Assembly: GCA_025210775.1 (NCBI GenBank)
Contig: JAOARB010000029.1
Coordinates: forward strand, 124,001-188,000
Length of the DNA: 64,000 bases
Source: Prolixibacteraceae bacterium
GTDB taxonomy: Bacteria; Bacteroidota; Bacteroidia; Bacteroidales; Prolixibacteraceae
Direction of reading: 5' to 3'
Part shown: piece after piece, positions 16,093 through 24,096 of the stretch
Numbering within the stretch: position 1 is the stretch's first letter
Layout: each line of letters opens with the position of its first letter
Notes under the pieces: model-generated
The model's input: only the letters and a program-made list of their open reading frames with translations
Told to the model about the DNA's origin: nothing
Databases searched by the model: none
Program-made: the position numbers and the translations under genes

Positions 16093-18492
16093 TTACCTAT
16101 TTCGTTGTAACATCTCTATTCTTTGCTGAAATCCCTGTTGTGCTTGATATGGTATTCCCTCCACTTTTAAAGCCTTTTTGCAAACATCCACCGCCTTAGA
16201 ATATTGACCTTGTTGTTCATAAACCTGACTCAAGAAGAACCACCCATCAAGATAAGTAGAATGGTTTGACAAGACCCCTTTCATCACCTCCACAGCCTTA
16301 TTCTGTTGCTGATCTTGCACTAAATAATAAGCGTACGTATATCCATATTTAGGATTATCTGATGCGTTCTCATAAGCCACTTGACTATATTTTATTGCAC
16401 CATGTAAATCTCGTTGTCCAACAATCACAGCCATATTAAACGCTGCGATGGCAGAAGAAGGATTAACCTCTAAAACCTTTTGATAGCAAGCTTGGGCCTC
16501 ATCTACCCTTCCTAGCTCACCAAGAAGAAGCGCATAATTAAGGTTGGCTGCTTCATTATTCGGCTCCAGAGACAAAGCTTTTCTTAACATACGTTCAGCT
16601 TCCGAATGATCGCCAAGTAATGCACTTGTATACCCTCCATTAACAAGAGGAATCACTGCCTCATCAAAAAGAGTATTCGATATTTTAAATTGCTTTAATG
16701 CTTTATGATGGTTTTCTTGTTGCGAATAGTAATTACCTAAATTATAGTGGGCCACCCAATCATCAGGACGGATCACCATAGCCTCTTCATATTCCAACAA
16801 ATTCGTTTGAACTTTCTCTCTATCCTTCACATCAAACGAATCTATTGGATAATAGCTAAGAGCCGTCGTTGCAACTCTTCTAACCAAACGAACCGAATCA
16901 TCTAAAGCCTTCACCAATGTTTGTTTCGCTTTTTTTGATTCTCGATCCATTCCGATATTGGCAATAGCAGAAGAACGAACCAAAGCAGAAGGGTGATTCT
17001 CAAAAAGATCATACATCAATGGCCATTTTTTAGGATTATCACATTGCTCCATCAAACGCACCAACGAATTAACAAAGATCTCCTTCTTTGGATTCTTTTG
17101 TATCCATCGCATCATATTAGACAACTCATCCCATTTTCCCTCTCTGGCATCTTTTATCCATTGTCCCACTTTTAATGTTTCAGCCTGATAATCTTTCTTA
17201 TGCCATTTACGAACCTCCTTATCAGCCCATTGATTCGATTTATCCGTATGACATATGGTACAAGCATTAGGCGAACCAAAAGCGATACTCGCAGCTGGCA
17301 TTGGAGGACGCATAGAGTGGTCCGACCTTTTCATCCTAGCAAAATCAGTCTTAGGCATATGGCAAGAAATACATTTCCCCGCACGACCTTCAGGTGAGTG
17401 GTGAGAGTGTGCCGTAATATTTTCCACCTTATCCTTATGACATGGCATACATGCTTGATTAAAATCTTTATCTTGAAAACGATATCGTCCACTAGAAGTA
17501 TGGCATGTAACACAGTCCATATCAGCATTAGCTTGAACACATGGACTCTGACTCCAAGAAGTATAAGTATAATTTTCCCCTAGATCTCTTCCATCTGGAT
17601 AGTAATCCACATTTTCTAAAGTAATCAGACTAAAATGATCATAGAAAGGTTCTCCTACAGCATAACCTTTGGTCAATGGACTCATCTTTGCATGACAAGC
17701 AGAACAAGTAGCATCACTCTGTTCGTGAGAAAAATGTTTCCATGAAATCAGTTTCAAATCCTTCGGTTCTTCCCCTTTTAAGGCAGCCTCTCTACAAACA
17801 CGTATATGCTCCTTAGAAGGACCATGACAAGCTTCACAATTAATCCCAGGTTCTTTCCATGTTAACTCGTAACTATCGGTCTCAATATCATAGTTCTTTG
17901 TCATCTGACTCACATGACAATCATGACAAGTGGTATTAAAAGTATACAAATAGTGTTTCCATGGCAAAGCTTCATCGGTCCTCTCCTCATCACTAAAATG
18001 ACGCATAGCACTTTGCTGGGTATTATACCACTCTTTTTTATGAACATCAAAAGCCAAAGGTAGAGTCTGTAATTTACCTCTTTCTAATTCGGTCATAAAA
18101 TAGTAGATATTCTTTCCTCCCATTGCATAGGTCGCCTTGTAGTCCGTAATCTTACCATCACTATTTTTTTCTTGATAAATTAGATTTCCATCTTCCGACT
18201 TCACTCGAAAAAGGACATCCTCCACCTTAACCCATTCTGGGAAATGAGAAAGATTCTCAGCAATAAAAACCGCAGAAATAGGCTGCATTGCTTTGCCATG
18301 ATGAGAGGGTTCCCATAGTTTATAGAAACGTTCATGACACTCTTTACAGCTCTCAGATCCAGCATACTGATCCTTAGTCTCCTCCTTTTTATTCTGGTGT
18401 TGACATGAATGAAAGAAGATAAATATCCCCGCAATAAAAGCAGCAAAAAGAGGGGAAAAAACAATTAGTTTAGATAGTCTATTGTGATTCAT
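16093..18492 (-). CDS. Octahaem cytochrome c fused to HEAT/TPR repeats
   Basis: 799 residues. The N-terminus has a single membrane helix or signal (LIVFSPLFAAFIAGIFIFF) followed by HSC, so it may be a lipoprotein or signal-anchored. Residues 40-400 hold eight CXXCH haem sites: SCKECH, TCHDCH, NCEACH, TCSACH, DCVTCH, ACMPCH, KCISCH and ACTICH, opening with the cytochrome c554-type start YAGSESCKECH. After a short HEAT-like helical stretch (SALVRSSAIANIGMDRESKK) come five or six TPRs to the end. It should transfer electrons in the periplasm, with the TPRs binding a partner. The family occurs widely in Bacteroidota, but physiological partners are unclear. No other respiratory gene is adjacent. 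Confidence 0.88.
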   Translation of the reverse strand: MNHNRLSKLIVFSPLFAAFIAGIFIFFHSCQHQNKKEETKDQYAGSESCKECHERFYKLWEPSHHGKAMQPISAVFIAENLSHFPEWVKVEDVLFRVKSEDGNLIYQEKNSDGKITDYKATYAMGGKNIYYFMTELERGKLQTLPLAFDVHKKEWYNTQQSAMRHFSDEERTDEALPWKHYLYTFNTTCHDCHVSQMTKNYDIETDSYELTWKEPGINCEACHGPSKEHIRVCREAALKGEEPKDLKLISWKHFSHEQSDATCSACHAKMSPLTKGYAVGEPFYDHFSLITLENVDYYPDGRDLGENYTYTSWSQSPCVQANADMDCVTCHTSSGRYRFQDKDFNQACMPCHKDKVENITAHSHHSPEGRAGKCISCHMPKTDFARMKRSDHSMRPPMPAASIAFGSPNACTICHTDKSNQWADKEVRKWHKKDYQAETLKVGQWIKDAREGKWDELSNMMRWIQKNPKKEIFVNSLVRLMEQCDNPKKWPLMYDLFENHPSALVRSSAIANIGMDRESKKAKQTLVKALDDSVRLVRRVATTALSYYPIDSFDVKDREKVQTNLLEYEEAMVIRPDDWVAHYNLGNYYSQQENHHKALKQFKISNTLFDEAVIPLVNGGYTSALLGDHSEAERMLRKALSLEPNNEAANLNYALLLGELGRVDEAQACYQKVLEVNPSSAIAAFNMAVIVGQRDLHGAIKYSQVAYENASDNPKYGYTYAYYLVQDQQQNKAVEVMKGVLSNHSTYLDGWFFLSQVYEQQGQYSKAVDVCKKALKVEGIPYQAQQGFQQRIEMLQRNR

Positions 18493-18603
18493 TAATCGTT
18501 AGTTTTCTTTTGCGAAAGGTAATCATCTTTTTATAAACTATCTTGGTGATAAAAAGTTCATAAAAATATTCTTATCCTAAATAAAGTAGACAATACAAAA
18601 ACA

Positions 18604-18631
18604 GTCCCTACTCTTAACAAAGAATAGGGAC
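18604..18631 (-). terminator. Terminator after mtaB
   Basis: Stem GTCCCTAcTCTT / AAGAaTAGGGAC with a 4-nt loop; on the minus strand it is followed by TGTTTTTG. It separates mtaB from the cytochrome gene on the same strand. Confidence 0.8.
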
Positions 18632-18660
18632 CGTTTACGTTATATTGTTATTATGATTGA

Positions 18661-19983
18661 CTAATCAATGTATTCAGCCAACATATGTCCTTTCTCATTT
18701 ACATCGGTCATTCGAACACGGAAAGTATGGTTTACTTTTGCCTCATCATAAGGCATCTCAACCTTCACATAATTGTCGCTCCATCCGACCATGACACTCT
18801 TATCTTTCTGTGATTCAAACAGTACATTAGACTCCAAACCAACATTCTCTTTATAGAAATCAGCCAAGAACTTCTCTGACATTTGATGAAGTTGTTTTGC
18901 CCTCTCTTTACGTTCTGACATCGGAACTTTACCATCAATCTCAATCGCTTTTGTATTGGATCTTTCAGAATATGGGAAAACATGAAGTTGTGAAATAGGT
19001 AACGACTGAATGAATGCCACAGCATCTTCAAAATATTCTTTGGTCTCTCCACTCATTCCTGCAATCACATCCACTCCAATAAAGGCGTGAGGCATTAAAG
19101 ATTTAATCTTAGCTACTCTACTAGCAAAAACTTCTCTCTTATATTTTCGTTTCATCAGTTCCAACACCACATTATTTCCTGCTTGAAGAGGAATATGGAA
19201 GTGAGGAGCAATCTTATTTGAAACCGCAGCAAACTCAATGATCTCATCGGTAAGCAAATTAGGCTCAATAGAAGAGATACGAATACGCTCAATACCATCC
19301 ACTTTATCTAAGCCTTGGATCAACTCAAGGAAAGTTTCACCAGTACTACGACCAAAATCACCAATATTAACTCCCGTAAGAATAATCTCTTTGGTTCCTT
19401 TCTTCGCAATCTCTTCGGCTTCTTTAATCAAAGAAGCAATATCTGGATTTCTACTTTTTCCTCTTGCCAATGGAATAGTACAATAGCTACAGAAATAGTT
19501 ACATCCATCTTGCACCTTTAGGAAAGTACGTGTACGATCTCCAAAAGAGTAAGCATGATTAAAAGTCTCGATCTCTTTAAATTGACATGTCGAAGCAAAT
19601 CCCTTCTCATGCTTTTGTAGATTCTCAAGATATTTAGTGATATTAAATTTATCATTGGCTCCCAAAACCAAATCTACGCCTGGGATATTGATAATCTCAT
19701 CTGGTTTAAGCTGAGCATAACACCCAATCACCACAATAAAAGCAGCAGGATTCAGTTTCTCAGCTTGCTTAATCAAATGGCGACTTTTCTTATCTGCAGC
19801 ATCCGTCACAGAACAAGTATTGATCACATATACATCTGCCAACTCTTTAAAATCGACCCTCTTAAAACCAAGTTCTTTAAAAGATCGAGCAATAGTAGAA
19901 GTCTCTGAAAAGTTCAGTTTACACCCTAAGGTTGTAAATGCTACTCTCTTATCAGAGTAGTTCATTATATATTCTGTATTCAT
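18661..19983 (-). CDS. mtaB: tRNA t6A37 methylthiotransferase MtaB
   Basis: 440 residues. The N-terminal UPF0004 domain starts FTTLGCKLNFSE and contains the VINTCSVTDAADKKSR and VVIGCYAQ cysteines that hold the auxiliary 4Fe-4S cluster. The radical-SAM motif is CNYFCSYC, followed by PLARGKSR. A TRAM domain closes the protein. The TLGCKLN start and FCSYCTIP type separate MtaB from MiaB and RimO. It converts N6-threonylcarbamoyladenosine-37 to the 2-methylthio form. I keep the ATG at 19983 because GAGAGGAAAG lies just before it; an ATG 18 bp further in is possible. A good promoter sits at 20045-20076. Confidence 0.93.
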   Translation of the reverse strand: MNTEYIMNYSDKRVAFTTLGCKLNFSETSTIARSFKELGFKRVDFKELADVYVINTCSVTDAADKKSRHLIKQAEKLNPAAFIVVIGCYAQLKPDEIINIPGVDLVLGANDKFNITKYLENLQKHEKGFASTCQFKEIETFNHAYSFGDRTRTFLKVQDGCNYFCSYCTIPLARGKSRNPDIASLIKEAEEIAKKGTKEIILTGVNIGDFGRSTGETFLELIQGLDKVDGIERIRISSIEPNLLTDEIIEFAAVSNKIAPHFHIPLQAGNNVVLELMKRKYKREVFASRVAKIKSLMPHAFIGVDVIAGMSGETKEYFEDAVAFIQSLPISQLHVFPYSERSNTKAIEIDGKVPMSERKERAKQLHQMSEKFLADFYKENVGLESNVLFESQKDKSVMVGWSDNYVKVEMPYDEAKVNHTFRVRMTDVNEKGHMLAEYID

Positions 19984-20044
19984 CTTTCCTCTCTCAAAAT
20001 TAGCCTAAACAACTAAAAACAAATCATATAAAAATATGAAGCCA

Positions 20045-20076
20045 CAAAAGTAAGAATGTAAATCTCTATTATCAAA
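20045..20076 (-). promoter_or_regulatory. Promoter of mtaB
   Basis: On the minus strand TTTG (20076-20073), 20 bp, then TACTTTTG (20052-20045): an exact match to the Bacteroidota sigma-ABfr consensus TTTG / TAnnTTTG with normal spacing, about 55-60 bp before the start codon. Confidence 0.65.
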
Positions 20077-20290
20077 CTAAAAGATCTTTTTTTATTTGTT
20101 GAAGAAAAAATGTTGAAAATGGAACATCGAAAAGAGAAGAATCAAAAAGAGGGAATTCGTAAAGAGAACCCCCTCCAAAATGGAATATTATGAGTTAAGC
20201 ATTCAAGACATGTATTAGTGAAAAACATCGAACCTGCTGAACCTACTCCACCCATATTAACATCCAAAACGAAAAAGTGTTTTAAAAAAA

Positions 20291-20319
20291 CAAAAAAAGT
20301 CACCTCCGAAGAGATGACT
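20291..20319 (-). terminator. Terminator after the C1B peptidase gene
   Basis: Stem AGTCAcCTC / GAGaTGACT with a CGAA loop (20298-20319). On the minus strand it is followed by seven Ts and more T-rich sequence, about 35 bp after the stop. The rest of 20080-20290 holds nothing I can identify. Confidence 0.8.
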
Positions 20320-20351
20320 CATACAAAAACGTTATATAAAAATCGATGTGA

Positions 20352-21737
20352 TTAGTACATAAAATCCCATGGTGGTAATACCACTGGTTTTTTCTTCAAC
20401 ACATCTAGACTCTTCTGATCTAAATATTGTTTTTTGATCACAATACGGAACATATAAGCATCGAACCATGCATCAGAGAAAGTCAAATAACCTTTATGAC
20501 CACTGGTCGCACCCCAGCTGTTCTCAAATTGCCATTTTGTAGATTTTCCTTCTTTATCCACATCCACAGCAACCAATGTCATGGCATGAGAAGAACCACT
20601 ATCACGTGTATAGATACGTTGTTTTTTGTTCATTCCAAATTTCACACCATAAACAGAATCAAAATCATAATTATCAACATCTAAGATACCATGTTTTGAG
20701 TCCATTTGCTTACCAACATCACATGATGCATACATCGCTTGGTTGTCTTTGATACTCTCCACTGCAAACTGCTTAATCGCCTCGTTTGGAAGGTTGATAT
20801 ATTTCCAGTTTACTCCCTCTGCTGTATTACGGTAGTTACGGATCTCATACAATTTATAGTAAGGACGAGTAGGATCATTCATGATCATCACGTAATCATT
20901 CAAATTCTCTTTCCCGATCACCTCATCATAGAACGACTGTGGAGTATAAGTTTTCAACTCACTTAAAGTACCATCTTTCGCTTCAAAACGCCATTGGAAC
21001 TCTTTCACAGGCTCACCTAAGTTAAGGCACAACATGCGATAGATCTCTTTCATCATCTCTTTCTTCTGAAGATACAATGCTTTTTTCTTCGTTCCAGCTT
21101 CCGCTGCTTCTCTTAGACGGATACCATCTTCACGCAATTTACGCACCAACAGTTTATTCATCCAACGAGTATTGTTACTAGAGTGAGTCTCTGGCATTAC
21201 ACTTTTTGGAACAGCACCATATTTACCTGCAACGTTCACAAAAAGGTTCCAAACTCCACCATCACCAATCACTTCATCAAAATACCAACGTACTTCTCTG
21301 TCTGTAATCGGCTTTTTAGAAGTCTCAATAATGTTATTTAAGAATAGGTTAGACTTCTCAAAAAGATCCCAAAAAGAAAGGTAGTTTTGAGAAAACTCAA
21401 AAGAAGATGTTTTATATGCATCCATCACTTTAGGACGAAAAACATTTAAACTAGTAAACAACCAACAACGTCCTGAACTATGTTGATTCGTAATTCCCTT
21501 AACATCTACTTTGTATTTAAAATAATGATCCATTTGACCTGCATTCTCACGATTGTATGCAATGTCTTTGACATCATTACTTGAAAGGGCATTCTCCATT
21601 GCTTTTGTATAATTATCCTTCTTATACGAAGCACGGATCTCCTGAATATCCATTTTCGTCAATTCTCCTTGTTTTTGGCCAAAACATATAGATGAAATAG
21701 CCAACAAACAGCCCAAGCCTAAACTCTTCTTAATCAT
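20352..21737 (-). CDS. Exported C1B cysteine peptidase, aminopeptidase C / bleomycin hydrolase family
   Basis: 461 residues from the ATG at 21737, which gives a clean signal peptide (MIKKSLGLGCLLAISSICFGQ); a longer frame upstream adds a non-signal extension. The catalytic Cys is in SSGRCWLFTSLN, the His in SGSSHAMTLVAV and the Asn in FENSWGA, in family order. PepC and bleomycin hydrolases are usually cytosolic hexamers; a secreted form is common in Bacteroidota and may act on peptides in the periplasm. The C-terminal tail (KKPVVLPPWDFMY) is where cytosolic members place the residue that limits them to aminopeptidase action. Monocistronic. Confidence 0.9.
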   Translation of the reverse strand: MIKKSLGLGCLLAISSICFGQKQGELTKMDIQEIRASYKKDNYTKAMENALSSNDVKDIAYNRENAGQMDHYFKYKVDVKGITNQHSSGRCWLFTSLNVFRPKVMDAYKTSSFEFSQNYLSFWDLFEKSNLFLNNIIETSKKPITDREVRWYFDEVIGDGGVWNLFVNVAGKYGAVPKSVMPETHSSNNTRWMNKLLVRKLREDGIRLREAAEAGTKKKALYLQKKEMMKEIYRMLCLNLGEPVKEFQWRFEAKDGTLSELKTYTPQSFYDEVIGKENLNDYVMIMNDPTRPYYKLYEIRNYRNTAEGVNWKYINLPNEAIKQFAVESIKDNQAMYASCDVGKQMDSKHGILDVDNYDFDSVYGVKFGMNKKQRIYTRDSGSSHAMTLVAVDVDKEGKSTKWQFENSWGATSGHKGYLTFSDAWFDAYMFRIVIKKQYLDQKSLDVLKKKPVVLPPWDFMY

Positions 21738-22248
21738 ACTTGTTGTTTTATGTGTAAATTCTACGTGTTCACTCCCTACAAATATCAAGAATATTATCAC
21801 AAAATAAAATGATATTACTCTCTTTCATAATCTAAATTAACAACTCTTTCATCTTTCTATTAATTATCAGTAATCAACAACACTTATTATGCTTTCAATT
21901 GAGAAGTTCAAACCAATTATCTCTAAACTATTTACAAACAAGTACGAAAAAGGATAGATGAATCAACAACCCCATTCATTATTGATTCTATCTTCTACTC
22001 TTCTTAATAATCGACTGAAATTTCCCTTGCATTCTTGCTTCCTCATTCTCCCTTTTGGTATCGATTAATATTTCTGCTTCTAGGTCTACCACAAAAATGC
22101 GATCCCTTCAGAATCACCTCAAAGAAAGAACTCCCTTTTAAGGGATCAAAAGAAAGAGTAACGAATTACAAATCTTACATTTATAACAATCTTCTATTAT
22201 ATAGACATCCATATAGCTATATTATACTTTGCACCATCTCCCATCAAC
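21738..22248. other. Non-coding 5' region of the peptidase gene
   Basis: Part of a 1.1-kb gap between divergent genes. Frames are short and low in coding character; a 105-codon frame at 22035-22352 runs through the repeat array and has no recognisable protein. No terminator-like hairpin seen in this part. Confidence 0.4.
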
Positions 22249-22391
22249 ATCAGGTTCAAATCAACTTTGTCTCATTTTCGGGTCAAATTCACATCAACTT
22301 CATATCAAATTCATATCAACTTCATATCATGTTCACTTATACGTTATATTAAGTAGGCTTAAAAGTGAACATGATATGAAGTTGATATGAA
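22249..22391. repeat. Array of eight 11-bp direct repeats ending in a perfect 29-bp hairpin
   Basis: Eight consecutive 11-bp units of the form RTCAnnTTCAn run from 22249 to 22336 (the first four degenerate, the last four nearly identical: ATCAACTTCAT, ATCAAATTCAT, ATCAACTTCAT, ATCATGTTCAC). The last two-and-a-half units (22310-22338) are repeated as an exact inverted copy at 22363-22391 around a 24-nt loop. This is the same architecture as the hairpin elements at 3.4 and 43.0 kb but with a different unit sequence and no shared flanks. Located about 470 bp upstream of the serine dehydratase gene. Confidence 0.85.
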
Positions 22392-22773
22392 ATTATAATA
22401 TCCCAATAATGCCTCTAAAGTATTCTAATAATGGTCTTAAAATAGGGAAGATTACTATTAATCACTTATAAAACAAGAGTAACATACGGTTCATAGGCAA
22501 GAGATGAATATCCTTTTTTCATCACTACATCATAGATCACCATCTAAATCAAGACTTTAGACAGAGACCATTTTTGAATGGTATTTTTAGATTTCATAAT
22601 TGCAGATAGATTTCGGAGGATCTTAATCGAAGAAAAAAGCAATATTTTGATGGTAAACAAGAGAACAAAAAGAGACAAAAAAAGGTTTGTAAAAAAGAAG
22701 AAGATCTAACACTATTTCCACTTAAGTATTTGGAATATTGTTAGATTTAAGGCAACAAAAAAAGAGAGAAATA

Positions 22774-22830
22774 AAACGATCAAAGGATCGTTTGTTGGAG
22801 TTAATCATAGAATGTTGTTTCTTGCAACAT
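22774..22830 (+). promoter_or_regulatory. Two small hairpins in the leader of the serine dehydratase gene
   Basis: AAACGATC / GATCGTTT (22774-22781 with 22786-22793, 4-nt loop) and ATGTTG / CAACAT (22812-22817 with 22825-22830) both form perfect stems within 90 bp of the start codon. They may act in the 5' leader, but I match them to no known riboswitch. Confidence 0.3.
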
Positions 22831-22859
22831 ATTACATTATATCAATGGTTTAAACAACT

Positions 22860-24059
22860 ATGGAATCGATAAGAGAGATTTTTCGCATAGGGAATGGACC
22901 TTCTTCCAGTCACACAATGGGACCAATGAAGGCAGCGGAGATGTACAAAGAAAGATTTGAACATTTAGAACAATTTCGTGCCACATTATATGGTAGTTTG
23001 GCCGCAACGGGGAAAGGTCACCTTACCGACTGGGCAATAAAGAAAGTGTTTGAAGACAAACAGTTAGAAATTGTATGGGAGCCAGAAACTTTTCTTCCGG
23101 AACATCCGAATGGAATGAAGTTTGAAGTTTTCGATGGATCAGAATGGAAACATGAATGGACTGCCTTTTCCATTGGTGGTGGGGCAGTTGTTGACAATAT
23201 AGCAGAAGGAGCCACACCTTCTATCTATCCTCTGACCACCATGGATGAGATATTAAAATGGTGCTACGATAATGGTAAACAGATCTGGGAATTTGTAGAA
23301 GCCTATGAACCAAAGGAGGTATGGAGCTATCTTGAAGAGGTATGGGAAGTAATGAAAAATGCAATTGAAAGAGGATTGGATGCAGAAGGAACACTGCCTG
23401 GTGTAATCAAATATCCACGTAAAGCTGCAAGTTACTATACCAAAGCTAGAAACTTTGAACGTACGATGAAAAAAAGATCGATGGTCTATGCTTTTGCTCT
23501 GGCTGTTTCCGAAGAGAACGCGGGTGGAGGTAAGATCGTTACAGCACCAACATGTGGGGCTTGTGGTGTCGTTCCTTCCGTACTATTTCATATGCAAAAA
23601 TATGAGAAGATATCTGATGTGCGCATCATACGAGCATTAGCCACAGCTGGATTAATTGGTACGCTGGTTAAAAAGAATGCCTCTATCTCTGGTGCAGAAG
23701 TAGGATGCCAAGGAGAGGTTGGTACCGCTTGTGCAATGGCCTCTGCAGCAGCAACACAACTTAGTGGCGGATCAATTTTCCAGATTGAATATGCTGCTGA
23801 GATGGGACTAGAGCATCACTTAGGCCTGACATGCGATCCTATTGCAGGGTTGGTGCAAGTACCTTGTATCGAGCGTAATGCTTTTGCTGCAGCACGTGCA
23901 TTGAGTCACAAAAACTATGCGATGTTATCAGATGGAAGACATATGATCAGTTTTGACAAAGTTACCATGACAATGAAACAAACTGGCGATGACCTTCCTC
24001 ACTTATATAAAGAGACTTCTGAAGGTGGTTTGGCCCATTTTCATGGCATCAAAAGTTAA
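22860..24059 (+). CDS. sdaA: L-serine ammonia-lyase, single-chain iron-sulfur type
   Basis: 399 residues. The beta-domain starts IREIFRIGNGPSSSHTMGPMKAAEMY, and the alpha-domain follows with TAPTCGACGVVPSVL, GCQGEVGTACAMASAA and GLTCDPIAGLVQVPCIERNAFA, which supply the cysteines for the catalytic 4Fe-4S cluster. The enzyme deaminates serine to pyruvate and ammonia and is oxygen sensitive, fitting an anaerobic or microaerobic life. It starts near the window's longest non-coding stretch, which holds the 22.3-kb repeat array. It converges on the ABC-class ATPase gene. Confidence 0.95.
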   Translation: MESIREIFRIGNGPSSSHTMGPMKAAEMYKERFEHLEQFRATLYGSLAATGKGHLTDWAIKKVFEDKQLEIVWEPETFLPEHPNGMKFEVFDGSEWKHEWTAFSIGGGAVVDNIAEGATPSIYPLTTMDEILKWCYDNGKQIWEFVEAYEPKEVWSYLEEVWEVMKNAIERGLDAEGTLPGVIKYPRKAASYYTKARNFERTMKKRSMVYAFALAVSEENAGGGKIVTAPTCGACGVVPSVLFHMQKYEKISDVRIIRALATAGLIGTLVKKNASISGAEVGCQGEVGTACAMASAAATQLSGGSIFQIEYAAEMGLEHHLGLTCDPIAGLVQVPCIERNAFAAARALSHKNYAMLSDGRHMISFDKVTMTMKQTGDDLPHLYKETSEGGLAHFHGIKS

Positions 24060-24070
24060 ATCATTATTCT

Positions 24071-24096
24071 CTCAGAATAGCTTGGGCTATTCTGAG
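24071..24096. terminator. Shared hairpin between sdaA and the ABC-class ATPase gene
   Basis: Perfect 11-bp stem CTCAGAATAGC / GCTATTCTGAG with a 4-nt loop. It overlaps the stop codon of the minus-strand gene. Neither side has a strong T-run, so termination efficiency is uncertain. Confidence 0.5.

Noticed and set aside
22035..22352. 105-codon frame over the 22.3-kb repeat array
   Set aside because: Its C-terminal half translates the 11-bp repeat; no coding signature or homologue.
22249..22391. CRISPR or integron-type array
   Set aside because: Units are 11 bp with no spacers and no cas or integrase genes nearby.
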